From contig NZ_MJIL01000042.1 in assembly GCF_001939735.1 (NCBI RefSeq), positions 1 to 64,000 on the forward strand: DNA of 64,000 bases. The letters are read 5' to 3'. Numbering within the stretch: position 1 is the first letter of the stretch; each line of letters starts with the position of its first letter. A program made the position numbers and the translations under genes. Below, one piece after another: positions 8,883-18,191 of this stretch. The notes beneath the pieces were generated by a model. The model ran no database searches, was not told the origin of the DNA, and saw nothing but the letters and a program-made list of their open reading frames with translations. The stretch comes from Photobacterium proteolyticum. Its GTDB lineage: Bacteria; Pseudomonadota; Gammaproteobacteria; Enterobacterales; Vibrionaceae.

Positions 8883-10772
8883 ATGAGTGCTAGGTATAAA
8901 CTCATGCTGTCCATAGGAATATTGATTGCAGCAATCATTACCGTATTATCTGTATTGGGGTATTCTCAGATCCATAATTCATCAACTCGTGACTACCGTA
9001 ACAGTTTGTCTAGTAAATCTTATCTCGTCGCAAAAGCTGTAGAGGGTAAAGTTGAGAGCTATTTTGTTGCATTGGATAGTTTGTCTTCAGCGCTAGAGGT
9101 GGAACAAGGTAAGGTTGTGATAAACGACAGAGTAATTGATCTTCTCGTCGGTAACATGCAGCAAATGAAAGTTCTTAATTTCTTTATTGGTATGCCTGAT
9201 GGCAAAACGTATGATGCATCTAATAAAGGTGAAATACCTAATTTTAATGCTAAACAGAAACAGCGTGAGTGGTTTATTCAGGGAATGTCAGGTGCTGACA
9301 GGACAGTAACCAATCCATTTATGGCGACAACGGGCGATCTAACTATGGCCTTGGTTAAGCCACTGAAACTAGGAGGTCAGGTTATTGCGGTTATCGGTAT
9401 GAGTATTAAAATGAGTGATATCACTGATTATGTAAATGAACTCTCCTCGACACCTAACCTTTTTGTTGCAAGAGAGGATGGATATTTGATGGCTGCCAGT
9501 TATCCTGAATTTGTTGGTGAAAATTTGTACAAGATGCGACCTAGCTATGAACAATACAGGAGTTCAAGCAGTAGTGAACATTCGTATACAGTACCTGAGA
9601 AAGGTGATTTTTTTGTTGTCTCATCAAGAATTGACTCGTTGCAGTGGACCGTTTGGGCTTGGGCAACATGGGATGATATAAATTCGACCTCCTATTCTGC
9701 GGTTCAGGCTAACGTGATTTCTGGTTTGATTTTTATTGTTTTGGGGATTGTCAGTGCTTACTACCTTGTCACTAAATTAATGTATGTGCCTATTGGTGGT
9801 GAACCGAAAGAAATTGAAGCTTTAGTAATGAAAATTGCTAATGGTGACTTAACCAATATCCCTGAAATTAATGTAAAAAATGCCGGTGTATATCGTTCTA
9901 CACTTACAATGGCCAATAACCTCAAGAGTATTATTGGCGATATTAATCAATCTTCTCAAGAGCTCCTTCAAGTTTCAGCTCTGCTGGGGAGGACGTCAGG
10001 AAAAGTGGATAGTTCGTCTAAATCTCAAATGAACCAGTTGGAACAGGTTGCCACAGCGATGAATGAAATGACTGCGACTGTTTCAGAAGTTGCTCAAAAT
10101 GCGGTTGAAGCATCGCGCTCTTCAAATGATGCAAGTCAAAGTTCAAAACAAGGGTTAGCCGTTGTCGCCCAAATGAATGAAGAGATTACACAGCTTGTTA
10201 GTGATATTGCCCACGTGCAGCAAGTGATTACAAATGTTCACCGTGAGACAGAAAATGTTGGTGGGATATTAGATGTAATTCGAGGGATTGCTGAACAGAC
10301 TAATTTACTTGCACTAAATGCAGCCATTGAAGCGGCACGCGCAGGTGAACATGGCCGAGGGTTTGCTGTTGTAGCGGATGAAGTTAGAACGTTGGCGACA
10401 AAAACGCAAGCAAGTACTAATGAAATACAGTCGATGATAGAAAATCTTCAAGAGCAGGCATTCCGGTCAGTTAGCTTGATGAAAGAAAATGCATCCAGTG
10501 CTGAGCAGACATTAACTAAATCAGATGAGGCAAGTAGTTCATTGGCTGATATTGAAAATGATATACAGCTTATACAGGATATGAATAGTCAAATAGCAAC
10601 TGCTGCAGAAGAGCAATCCCAAGTTGCGGACGAAATAAATAAAAGTGTTGTGAATGTAAATGATTTAGCGGCGAGTACAGCTGATGATGTACAGGTTAAC
10701 GTGCATACAGCAAGTGACCTAGATGCTATGGCGACTCGGCTACGTGATGCTATAAGTATATTTAAGATATAG
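8883..10772 (+). CDS. Methyl-accepting chemotaxis protein with dCache sensor
   Basis: Chemoreceptor of 629 residues. Helix 1 is at about 8-26. A large periplasmic domain follows to about 275, with features of a double Cache sensor (membrane-proximal [15 protein letters not shown] and final [11 protein letters not shown]). Helix 2 is about 278-298, then a HAMP region and the cytoplasmic signalling hairpin with tip [20 protein letters not shown] near 471-490. There is no C-terminal pentapeptide. A strong ribosome site GGGAGAGGA lies just ahead of the ATG. dCache domains usually bind amino acids, amines or carboxylates; the ligand here is unknown. Confidence 0.95.
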   Translation: MSARYKLMLSIGILIAAIITVLSVLGYSQIHNSSTRDYRNSLSSKSYLVAKAVEGKVESYFVALDSLSSALEVEQGKVVINDRVIDLLVGNMQQMKVLNFFIGMPDGKTYDASNKGEIPNFNAKQKQREWFIQGMSGADRTVTNPFMATTGDLTMALVKPLKLGGQVIAVIGMSIKMSDITDYVNELSSTPNLFVAREDGYLMAASYPEFVGENLYKMRPSYEQYRSSSSSEHSYTVPEKGDFFVVSSRIDSLQWTVWAWATWDDINSTSYSAVQANVISGLIFIVLGIVSAYYLVTKLMYVPIGGEPKEIEALVMKIANGDLTNIPEINVKNAGVYRSTLTMANNLKSIIGDINQSSQELLQVSALLGRTSGKVDSSSKSQMNQLEQVATAMNEMTATVSEVAQNAVEASRSSNDASQSSKQGLAVVAQMNEEITQLVSDIAHVQQVITNVHRETENVGGILDVIRGIAEQTNLLALNAAIEAARAGEHGRGFAVVADEVRTLATKTQASTNEIQSMIENLQEQAFRSVSLMKENASSAEQTLTKSDEASSSLADIENDIQLIQDMNSQIATAAEEQSQVADEINKSVVNVNDLAASTADDVQVNVHTASDLDAMATRLRDAISIFKI

Positions 10773-10820
10773 AGTAACAGGGTAGTACACAGTAGGGCTT
10801 AAATTTTAGCAATATTAGTC

Positions 10821-10840
10821 CAGATATGATCTGACAGTTA
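10821..10840. repeat. Short dispersed repeat, copy 2
   Basis: Matches 4860-4879 over 20 bases with one mismatch (CAGATATGATCTGA then CAGTTA). It lies in the 221-base gap between convergent genes, where I see no other feature. Confidence 0.35.
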
Positions 10841-10993
10841 GTCCTTTAGCTATCGGCGTTTTTCAGGTTGTATCTGGGCTAAACTCTTCCTTGTTTGGTC
10901 TTAGCCTTTGTTCTGTAGCCATGTTGTATTTAGGTGTTAATGGTGGATAGTCGTCGACAGAAGGAAGCTAGAATATGCGATGACATATCAAGA

Positions 10994-11617
10994 TCACTTA
11001 TCTAACAATTTATCTAATACCAATATGCTTTTGTAACCAAGAGATATCAGTCCATCTGATTCTAACTTCTTAAGCTGTAATCCTGTAGCTTCTTTAGTAA
11101 CTCCTAATAGAGAAGCTAACTCCTTTTGGCTGATATTTAAATTTTGTGTTTGCTGCCAAATACAAAGCTGCCTGAGCATAGACCATGTACGTTCAACTAA
11201 AGAATTAAATAATACTCCTTCAATTATGTTGTTGTAGTATTCGACATAAGATGCCAGCTGCTTAGTTATCGACTTCCATAAATCAGGATGCAAATCAGCT
11301 AAGTTTACAAATTCTTCTAATGAAATATGGCTGATTCTTGAGCCCTCTGTGGCTACAGCATCGTTGGGTCTAACTCCTAGGCCAAAACAACCAATAAAGC
11401 CAAACCATTCGCCGGCTTTTAGATCTCGTATGGTTAGCTCCTTGCCTTTATCACTCACTTTACTAATTCGAATGTTGCCATTTTCAACTAAGTAAATTCG
11501 ATTGGCGGCATCGCCAGCATAGTGAATATACTGGCCTTCTTGGTAATTTCTCGTGTGCTTAAGCGAATGCAGCTTTTCTTTCAGTGTACTACTAAGGTCA
11601 TGAAAATGAATAGACAT
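10994..11617 (-). CDS. Crp/Fnr-family transcriptional regulator
   Basis: The 207 residues comprise a cyclic-nucleotide-binding-like beta roll (GQYIHYAGDAANRIYLVENG at about 28-47) and a C-terminal helix-turn-helix (ISQKELASLLGVTKEATGLQ near 163-182). The N-terminal cysteine set of Fnr is absent, and the cAMP-phosphate motif of Crp is not evident, so the effector is unclear. It is divergent from the secreted GlcG/HbpS-like gene at 11709 with only 91 bases between starts. Control of that neighbour or of the nearby ttr-like operon is a reasonable guess. Confidence 0.9.
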   Translation of the reverse strand: MSIHFHDLSSTLKEKLHSLKHTRNYQEGQYIHYAGDAANRIYLVENGNIRISKVSDKGKELTIRDLKAGEWFGFIGCFGLGVRPNDAVATEGSRISHISLEEFVNLADLHPDLWKSITKQLASYVEYYNNIIEGVLFNSLVERTWSMLRQLCIWQQTQNLNISQKELASLLGVTKEATGLQLKKLESDGLISLGYKSILVLDKLLDK

Positions 11618-11708
11618 AGAAAATTATTCAACCAAAAACAATCAAGATTGTAGAGTAAGCAGAGTTATAAACGGTATAAAAAACCTCCCAAACGACAAGG
11701 AGGCAAAC

Positions 11709-12194
11709 ATGTCCAGAAAACTAATTTACTTGGCAATACTCTATTTCATGTTAACACTACCAGTAAATGCAGCAGAGTTGCCAACAAAATATTTTCTTCC
11801 AACATCTACAGCGGAGTCAATTGCGAAAGCAGCGATAGCTGAATGTAATAAAATCAATGTTCCTATTTCTGTTTCTGTAGTGAATGACCAAGGAAGGTTA
11901 GTTTACTTCTATCGAGGAGAGAGCACTGGAAGCAATACGGTCCATACCAGTTACAGAAAAGCATATACGTCTGCAACACTTAAAGTACCAACCTCTCAGC
12001 TAACATTAGCCGTTGAATCAACGGGGTATAGTCAACTTGGAAAGATGGAAGATGACATTCTTCTTTTAACAGGAGGTTTGCCACTGTTATACGATGGGAG
12101 CGTCGTTGGAGCCATTGGCTTATCTGGTGCCCCAAACCCAATAATTGAGGAAGATTGCGGTAAGAAAGCACTGAGTCAGTTACTTCCTCAGTAG
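11709..12194 (+). CDS. Secreted HbpS/GlcG-family (DUF336) protein
   Basis: Members of this family include haem-binding HbpS and GlcG. The 161-residue protein carries a Sec signal peptide (about residues 1-21, ending VNAA), so it should be periplasmic. The mature part shows the family layout: IAECNKINVPISVSVVNDQG, then KAYTSATLKVPTSQL, then GGLPLLYDGSVVGAIGLSG. A ribosome site AAGGAGG lies close before the ATG. It is divergent from a Crp/Fnr-type regulator and convergent with the ttr-like operon. Haem binding is an inference from the family. Confidence 0.88.
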   Translation: MSRKLIYLAILYFMLTLPVNAAELPTKYFLPTSTAESIAKAAIAECNKINVPISVSVVNDQGRLVYFYRGESTGSNTVHTSYRKAYTSATLKVPTSQLTLAVESTGYSQLGKMEDDILLLTGGLPLLYDGSVVGAIGLSGAPNPIIEEDCGKKALSQLLPQ

Positions 12195-12286
12195 AAAACG
12201 TAATAGAACCACCTATTAACACGGATGGCTCTGATGTCTCGATTGTGGGTCGCCTGAGAGATATTAGTCTACATTATTGATAAAAT

Positions 12287-12314
12287 CGCTCGAACTCAAT
12301 CGAGCGGTTTTTTA
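12287..12314 (+). terminator. Intrinsic terminator between convergent genes
   Basis: CGCTCGA (12287-12293) and TCGAGCG (12300-12306) form a perfect 7-bp stem followed by GTTTTTTA. On the other strand the stem is followed by ATTTTAT, so it may also serve the leftward reductase operon ending at 12352. Confidence 0.85.
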
Positions 12315-12351
12315 TAGGCTTTTATATTAATCAACTAATACCAATAGGCCA

Positions 12352-15300
12352 TTAGCATTTCTCAATCGCAACAGGGATCCCGTGGCGGGCTGTTGAACCA
12401 AAGGTTACATCACGATAAAGGCTGGCTCCTTGGCGGGTAGGGTCTACGGCGTTAAAGGCATTAACAGCCATGCCTCCTTTTCTTTCTGGAAGCCCAGGTA
12501 GGGTGGTGCCGTCTATGGTAATGTCACTTGCACCAAAGGCGGTATGACCATATCCAAGCGGTACCGCTATACAGCCTTTCGCAACGGTATTGTCAGCCTG
12601 AACGATGCCTTCAATGAAAGTGCCTTTAGGGGACGTTAATCTTGCCTTGTCACCGGATTTGAGCCCGTGTTTTTTCGCATCAGATTCATTCATTTGAATA
12701 AAGTTTGACTCGCCCAGGGCTGTAATGCCCTTGAGCGTGACCGAGTATGGGCTGCGAAGCTGAGGTTTGAACGTCGAGAAATAGTACGGGTAGTCTTTCT
12801 CGTTCCAAAGCTCTCGAATGGCGGTGCCATCCCAGAACCTTTGCTTGTCATAGACCGGTAAACCGTCAAGGTACTCGCCGGAGTGGAAGTTGGTGATATG
12901 TGCAAGCCCTTCGTTGTAAATCTGGAACTGTGCATCCCACCGCATCATCTCGTTAAAGAATTCGCCTTCGTATCGGTTGTCTACCGGGTAATAGCGGCCC
13001 CCCCGGGTAAACAGGAACATGGTCGGCCCGATTTCCTCTGCACTTAATCGCTCTGTGAGTAGCGGGAAAATGCGATCGACACTGGTGAACTTGATGTCAT
13101 CTTTTGTTGGGGCAGGTAATACCTCATCGCTGTGTGCCAGGTTGGCGAGTACTGGGATATAGTAGTCTTCAGGGGTATGGATCGCTTTTGTGTTCCCTTT
13201 TGCATCCTTGAATGCGTTCTCACCAAATCCGTGTAAATTGAGGTGCTTGGCAATATCAATCAGGAATTGCTCCATACAGACTCGGTTGCCTTCAGCATTG
13301 AGTGGTGTTCTCGGCGTGATAACCGGGAAGGAGACAACATCACCCATTAATTCACTTCCCCATTGGCGAGAAGCGCCCCACTGCTCGTACTGGGCCAAAT
13401 CCGGAACAAAATAATCGGCGTAGATATTGGTTTCATTGATATACGGGTCTGATGCGATGATCAGGCCTAGTTGTTTAGGATCTTTGATGGACTCTTCAAC
13501 CTGGTCCTTTAGGCCGGAGCAAGCATAGAGAGGGTTATTGGCCCATGCGATCCAGGCCTTGAACTGGAATGGATTCGCATTGGCATGTGCGACGAGCAAT
13601 TCTCCGGCATTATCCTGAACGAACGTTTCGTTCCAGGGGTGATCCGATGGGAATGGATTGACTCCCTTGCTGACCTTTTCCTTGTATTCATTGCTTTGTC
13701 GGTAATCGCCCGAACGTTCAACATTAAAGCCGCTGACGTGTGCGTGTTCGAAGGCCATCATGTCGTAGAGCGGGGAGGTGTTCTCAAAGCCCATACTGCC
13801 AGTGTGTAGCATCCCGCCTTTGGCGTTATGGGCCCCGACAAGTGTGGCGAGCATGATCATGGCGAACCCGAACTGGCCACCGTCACTGGCGTTACAGCCG
13901 GTATTGGTTTCAATAGAGACACGACGGCCGTGTGAGCTGAACTCGTTGGCAAGCTCTTTGATTTTGTCTACTGGGATCTGGCACTCATTGGCGTATTCAG
14001 CCATAGAATGTTCATTGACACGTTTTGCCAGTAGTGAGAAGGCCGTTTCTACTTCAACGGTCTGGCCGTCCTCTGTCGCTATTGTGCCACTGAACTTAAT
14101 GTTGCAAGGTTTTGTACTGTCAGATGTAGTTAGCTGCTGACTTGCAGCGTCTATCACCATTTTGGTATCCGCATTGCCTTTGCCGCAGGCTTCGGCTGTG
14201 AGGAATTTACGGTAAAGGGGATGTTTCTTGTCGGTGACGACCAGGTAGGGGGCATTGGTATAGTTGATTTCACCAGCTTTGTACGCGCCTTCCTGGCTAC
14301 AGGAAGCCAGATAGGCTTTGTTGTAGCGCTCATTGTTGATGATGTGCTGCATCATGGCATGCATCAGTGCAGTATCGCCACCCGAACGGATAGGGACCCA
14401 TTCACAGTTATCTGGCATTGATGATGTGGTGAGTGAGCGAAGGATAGGATCGACGACCACATAACGGAAGTTAGGGTTTTGTGTTCGCGCATCAGCCAAT
14501 CGCTTGGAGGCGGAGTTCAGACTTATACCGCTGAGCCCGGGGTTGGTGCCGATAAATATTGCGAACTCGCAATGTTCAAAATCGGTTGTCGGAAGGGCTC
14601 CACTGTTGGCTCCGTATTCAACGCCCAATGCGCATCCGGCGACTTGCTGGTGGCCGCAGTATGAGTCTTTGTTACCAATATTTGGTGTCCCCCAGGACGC
14701 TTCTGAGAAACGTGTGTAAAAGTCCCACCGGGCTGGGTCTTCTGAACAACCTGTCATCAGTAGCTGATTTTTCTTCGGACCAAAGTCCGGATACTCTGGG
14801 TTGGCAATGGTTTTATCATCGTGGATCTTTGCCAGGCCTTCGACATGGCCTTCACCAAAGAGATCACCACCTTCAACGACCTCTTTTACAAGTTGCTCGT
14901 AGGAAATTGATTGCCAGCGGTTTTCGCCTCGTTTCCCAACACGTTTCAAACACTGAGTCACGCGTCGTGGGTCGGTGATAGCATCAGGAACCGCATTACC
15001 TCTGCCACAAAGTGTGGCTCGGTGTTCGTTACCCTTTTCGCCAATTAATTTCTGCATCGCATCCTGAGGCGAGACTTCCATGGCAATGGGGCTGCCCGAC
15101 TGAGTGGATAAGGCGTAAGGGTTACCGCATACACGGAGAATCTTATCGGTTTTGTTGTCGATACGAATGCGAACACCGCAGACGTTATAGCAACCAAAAC
15201 ATTTGGTAAACGCAAAGCGTTGGTCCGGATTGTTGGTCAGCTCGTTATCAGGTCCTACTATGAATTCAGGCTCGGGGCTTAATGGAGCGTAGCGGCTGAT

Positions 15301-15399
15301 GTCATGCTCGTGACTACCTGTCGCAGCGGTTGCTTTGCCTGCCAGTCCGCCAGTGATAGCTGTAGCAGCTCCTGCTTTTAAAAATTGTCTTCGGTCCAT
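12352..15399 (-). CDS. ttrA: Tetrathionate-reductase-like molybdopterin catalytic subunit
   Basis: Large periplasmic molybdenum enzyme of the DMSO-reductase superfamily, about 1015 residues. The N-terminus is a Tat signal (DRRQFLKAGAA). Iron-sulfur cysteines are Cys67, Cys70 and Cys74 (CFGCYNVC), plus Cys130 (LCGRG). SYCGHQ near residue 246-251 offers a cysteine ligand for molybdenum. RVGKRGE with EVVEGGDLFGEGHV is very close to Salmonella TtrA as I remember it. The ATG at 15399, two bases after the ttrB stop, is preferred over one at 15414 because it places the twin arginine correctly. Tetrathionate is the likeliest acceptor, but related oxyanions are possible because the membrane partner is unusual. 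Confidence 0.85.
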   Translation of the reverse strand: MDRRQFLKAGAATAITGGLAGKATAATGSHEHDISRYAPLSPEPEFIVGPDNELTNNPDQRFAFTKCFGCYNVCGVRIRIDNKTDKILRVCGNPYALSTQSGSPIAMEVSPQDAMQKLIGEKGNEHRATLCGRGNAVPDAITDPRRVTQCLKRVGKRGENRWQSISYEQLVKEVVEGGDLFGEGHVEGLAKIHDDKTIANPEYPDFGPKKNQLLMTGCSEDPARWDFYTRFSEASWGTPNIGNKDSYCGHQQVAGCALGVEYGANSGALPTTDFEHCEFAIFIGTNPGLSGISLNSASKRLADARTQNPNFRYVVVDPILRSLTTSSMPDNCEWVPIRSGGDTALMHAMMQHIINNERYNKAYLASCSQEGAYKAGEINYTNAPYLVVTDKKHPLYRKFLTAEACGKGNADTKMVIDAASQQLTTSDSTKPCNIKFSGTIATEDGQTVEVETAFSLLAKRVNEHSMAEYANECQIPVDKIKELANEFSSHGRRVSIETNTGCNASDGGQFGFAMIMLATLVGAHNAKGGMLHTGSMGFENTSPLYDMMAFEHAHVSGFNVERSGDYRQSNEYKEKVSKGVNPFPSDHPWNETFVQDNAGELLVAHANANPFQFKAWIAWANNPLYACSGLKDQVEESIKDPKQLGLIIASDPYINETNIYADYFVPDLAQYEQWGASRQWGSELMGDVVSFPVITPRTPLNAEGNRVCMEQFLIDIAKHLNLHGFGENAFKDAKGNTKAIHTPEDYYIPVLANLAHSDEVLPAPTKDDIKFTSVDRIFPLLTERLSAEEIGPTMFLFTRGGRYYPVDNRYEGEFFNEMMRWDAQFQIYNEGLAHITNFHSGEYLDGLPVYDKQRFWDGTAIRELWNEKDYPYYFSTFKPQLRSPYSVTLKGITALGESNFIQMNESDAKKHGLKSGDKARLTSPKGTFIEGIVQADNTVAKGCIAVPLGYGHTAFGASDITIDGTTLPGLPERKGGMAVNAFNAVDPTRQGASLYRDVTFGSTARHGIPVAIEKC

Positions 15400-15401
15400 A
15401 A

Positions 15402-16115
15402 TTAGCGCTGCCATGTTAGATTCGAGTTTAAGCTATACGGGTGATCACTTTCTGCTGCCGTTAAGCCAATATAGAAAACGTTAGGCTGGGTATTCTTGTC
15501 TGATTGCAGCACCAATGCTTCGTGTTGTTTGAGCAACCTGGTGACATTACTGTCGGGATTATTCAAGTCACCAAACACACGGGCGCCGCCGGTACAGGTT
15601 TCAACACAGGCGGGAAGAAAGCCTTTTGAAGTTCGCTGAATGCAGAAATTACATTTATCTACGGTTTTTGTTTTGCTATTGGTAAAGCGAACACCATCAT
15701 ACGGGCAGGTGTAGACGCAGAAATTGCAGTCGATGCAGCCCGTGGAGTCGACGACGACGATTCCGTCTTCTTTGCGCTTGAACGTGGCTCCGGTCGGGCA
15801 TACCTTGGTACAAACTGGGTTGTCACACTGATTACAAAGCAGTGGAAGGTTGAGGGTATATTCTTTGCCGTTAATTTGAGTGCTGCTTTGATGTACCTGG
15901 GTCCGGTGTTCATCAGGTTCCGTGCCATTTTCTTGGCTACAGGCTGTGACACAGGCTTTACAGCCGTTACAGCGGCGCAGGTCGATGACCATTGCCAGCT
16001 TTTTGTTCTTGTTGTCAGAGTCGCTGGAGGCTATTGATGCAATGACGGGGGAGGCTGAAACCAATGAAACCGTGGTACCGCCAGCGAGTAACTTAATCGC
16101 TTTACGTCTATCCAT
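15402..16115 (-). CDS. ttrB: TtrB-like four-cluster iron-sulfur subunit
   Basis: Electron-transfer subunit linking the membrane cytochrome to the catalytic subunit. The 237 residues start with a Tat signal (MDRRKAIKLLAGG), followed by four cysteine groups typical of four [4Fe-4S] clusters: CNGCKACVTAC, CNQCDNPVCTKVC, CIDCNFCVYTC and a last group opening CNFC and closing CVETC. The ATG at 16115 has GAGGTGG six bases upstream, while an earlier ATG at 16130 does not, so the shorter form is chosen. It overlaps the end of the upstream cytochrome gene by 8 bases. Confidence 0.92.
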   Translation of the reverse strand: MDRRKAIKLLAGGTTVSLVSASPVIASIASSDSDNKNKKLAMVIDLRRCNGCKACVTACSQENGTEPDEHRTQVHQSSTQINGKEYTLNLPLLCNQCDNPVCTKVCPTGATFKRKEDGIVVVDSTGCIDCNFCVYTCPYDGVRFTNSKTKTVDKCNFCIQRTSKGFLPACVETCTGGARVFGDLNNPDSNVTRLLKQHEALVLQSDKNTQPNVFYIGLTAAESDHPYSLNSNLTWQR

Positions 16116-16899
16116 TTTTTTCCACCTCATTGCTATTTTTATTTATTGCTTTGTACCAGCGATTGTGATGCTGCTTTGCCCAGTTTTCATCACATTTACC
16201 AGTGATCATGTTGCTCAAACCACCCTCGGAAATAACGGTTGCCATGAATATATGAACAATGGCAAATGCGCCGATAATCATCGCGGAAATAATATGAAGT
16301 GAAATGACCATAGGGGCATTTTCAGGAGCGGGGGCTATCTCTGAGAAAAAGAGCATTAATCCTGTTGCAGAGAGGATAATAAAATTAATGGTAAATACCC
16401 AGAACCAGAGTTTTTCGCCGCCATTAGCAAAATCTGCCTCAGGGTGCTGTTTTTTACCAAAATTTATATAGCCTCCTGCTTTAATAAACCAGTCAATATC
16501 ATATTTTTTAAATAGCTGCTTCTTCCACCACATAATAACCATGAGGAGCGCACCGAATATAAAAGGGAAAACAGCTAACTCATGTAATGTTGAAGATAGT
16601 TTGACAGCGGCTGCCCAGTGAGTGCTTCCAGGCTCGAAAATGACTTTTCCAGCTCCAATTACTACACCTGTGAAAATCAATACTAAACAAGGGATTGCAC
16701 CTAACCAGTGGACTATAACGCTTCGAATTGACCAGCGCTGGATTAGCCTGCCAGTAAAGCCACTCTCAAGTTTTGATGTTCCGTTGATAAACACAAACAG
16801 GCCCATTAGCAAGGCGACGCCCACAATGCTACCGATCAATAACCATGAAATTGCGGATTGATACGACAATATGCTTAACCATATAGAAGATTGTTCCAT
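16108..16899 (-). CDS. Cytochrome b membrane subunit (formate-dehydrogenase gamma type)
   Basis: This quinol-oxidising anchor would deliver electrons to the iron-sulfur subunit. Its 263 residues contain about five hydrophobic helices with membrane histidines (VHWLGAIPC, LHELAVFPF, SLHIISAMIIGAFAIVH) characteristic of FdnI/FdoI-like cytochrome b. Salmonella TtrC is instead an NrfD-type protein without haem, so this operon uses a different membrane module. It is the first gene of the cytochrome-FeS-catalytic operon. Two TTAC-N5-GTAA sites lie about 170-220 bases upstream. Confidence 0.85.
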   Translation of the reverse strand: MEQSSIWLSILSYQSAISWLLIGSIVGVALLMGLFVFINGTSKLESGFTGRLIQRWSIRSVIVHWLGAIPCLVLIFTGVVIGAGKVIFEPGSTHWAAAVKLSSTLHELAVFPFIFGALLMVIMWWKKQLFKKYDIDWFIKAGGYINFGKKQHPEADFANGGEKLWFWVFTINFIILSATGLMLFFSEIAPAPENAPMVISLHIISAMIIGAFAIVHIFMATVISEGGLSNMITGKCDENWAKQHHNRWYKAINKNSNEVEKNG

Positions 16900-17070
16900 G
16901 TTGAACCTTCACTCTTATCTTTTAATTATGAGAATTAATTTTCGAAATGTACTCGTAAAATTTTATACTGTTAAATACCTCTTTATGCCTAAAAAGATGG
17001 CTAATATTCAATGTCTTATCTGCGGATTAATATCGGCATATAGGGGTTTAAGACAGGGAATATAGTCATA

Positions 17071-17083
17071 TTACTAGTGGTAA
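17071..17083. promoter_or_regulatory. Candidate TetR operator, site 1
   Basis: TTACTAGTGGTAA fits TTAC-N5-GTAA. It shares its flank ACTT with site 2, 33 bases away (about three helical turns), and the same pattern occurs upstream of the TetR gene. Confidence 0.6.
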
Positions 17084-17103
17084 CTTAATTATTGCGAGTG
17101 ATG

Positions 17104-17116
17104 TTACTACTGGTAA
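17104..17116. promoter_or_regulatory. Candidate TetR operator, site 2
   Basis: TTACTACTGGTAA is preceded by G and followed by CTTG. It matches site 1 at 11 of 13 positions, which is strong for a short imperfect palindrome in the same promoter region. Confidence 0.6.
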
Positions 17117-17363
17117 CTTGTGAAAGGTGTGATTGGTATACTATTTTGGCGATATGAATAGGTTGAGTTATGCTTGTTGAGATGATTATTAATTAATCTT
17201 TGATCAACGTCATGATGATGCTTATATAAGAAGAGAAGTGAGTGTAATTTTATTTTTCAAAAACGTAGTTTGGCAAAGTAGGTTTAAGCCAGACGTACTT
17301 ATAGTAGGCTCTTGATGAGCTTGAAGGTGCAATCAAGAGCGTTCGTTGATAGCTTGCAGTGGT

Positions 17364-17936
17364 TTACTTAGTCAGAATGTGGTGAACTTCTTCTTTTAAG
17401 TAGCTTAATGCAGCCTCTTGTGGGATTTGGCCAGTAATTGCAGCTTCACCTACTGATTCAATGAGTCCGTAAACAGAGATCAACTTCAAACGGTTTTGAT
17501 AGTTATCACCTGTGACTGGCAGTTGAAAAAGTTCCGAGTAGGCTCTTACAAAGAAATTTTGTATGTTTTGCGAAAGGTCAACATTGCTTGGGTAACACTT
17601 TAGTGCAGCAATAGTAAGGCCGTAAATCTTAGAGTTGACTTGCATACAATCAAAGTAGGATTCACAAAGAATAGCAACAATATCGTCAATTGACTGGTTG
17701 CTTGATTCTTTCGCGGTTTGGATTGATTCAATTAAGCGGTTATCAATGTCTTGATAGATTTGTTTTAGCAGGTTTTCTTTAGTTTCAAAGTGGTTGTAGG
17801 CAATCGGTTTGGTGACTCCGGCCTCTTCCGCAACCGAGGCGAGTGTTAATGCATCTGCACCGCGGCTTTCTATAATCGATACTGCTATTGATAAAAGCTG
17901 CTCTCTTCTTGCCTCTTTACCCATACGTTTTGACAT
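17364..17936 (-). CDS. TetR-family repressor
   Basis: DNA-binding repressor of about 190 residues. The N-terminal helix-turn-helix is typical of the family (LTLASVAEEAGVTKPIAYNH with FETKENLL). The C-terminal ligand domain shows no recognisable specificity. The ATG at 17936 is preferred to an upstream start at 17978 because AAGG lies about six bases before it and the family motif begins soon after. It precedes the ttr-like operon on the same strand. One TTAC-N5-GTAA site lies upstream of this gene and two lie upstream of the cytochrome gene, so autoregulation plus control of the reductase is the natural reading. Confidence 0.9.
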   Translation of the reverse strand: MSKRMGKEARREQLLSIAVSIIESRGADALTLASVAEEAGVTKPIAYNHFETKENLLKQIYQDIDNRLIESIQTAKESSNQSIDDIVAILCESYFDCMQVNSKIYGLTIAALKCYPSNVDLSQNIQNFFVRAYSELFQLPVTGDNYQNRLKLISVYGLIESVGEAAITGQIPQEAALSYLKEEVHHILTK

Positions 17937-18062
17937 TGCGTACCTTAATACTGCTGAAAATCTATCGCTATAAATCATTCACCAAAACCTGGCACCATCA
18001 AGATAGATGAAGAACGTTCTTTCCCTGGTGACATTGATGAGAGTGAAGCAAGTCATGGTAAC

Positions 18063-18075
18063 TTACTGATAGTAA
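18063..18075. promoter_or_regulatory. Candidate TetR operator, site 3 (autoregulatory)
   Basis: TTACTGATAGTAA is a perfect 5+3+5 palindrome of the TTAC-N5-GTAA pattern, about 130 bases upstream of the TetR start. Flanking bases GGTAAC add another half-site. Confidence 0.6.
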
Positions 18076-18191
18076 TTATACTTTTCGATATCTGTGCTTA
18101 CAAGGCTATCATTGCTTATTAGCTGGTGACAGGAAGTCAGGAGAGGGGGCCTCTCCTGACAATGTAGTGCCTTTTGGGGCATGGTCGTGAT

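Larger units (their letters stand above)
16900..17363. other. Promoter region of the ttr-like operon
   Basis: The 464 AT-rich bases hold no convincing gene. They carry the two TTAC-N5-GTAA repeats described separately. I see no convincing FNR site, although oxygen control would be expected for such an enzyme. The stretch from about 17280 to 17363 follows the TetR stop and shows nothing clear. Confidence 0.6.

Noticed and set aside
17196-17208. FNR-like site in the ttr promoter region
   Set aside because: TTAATCTTTGATCAA does not give correctly spaced TTGAT-N4-ATCAA half-sites.
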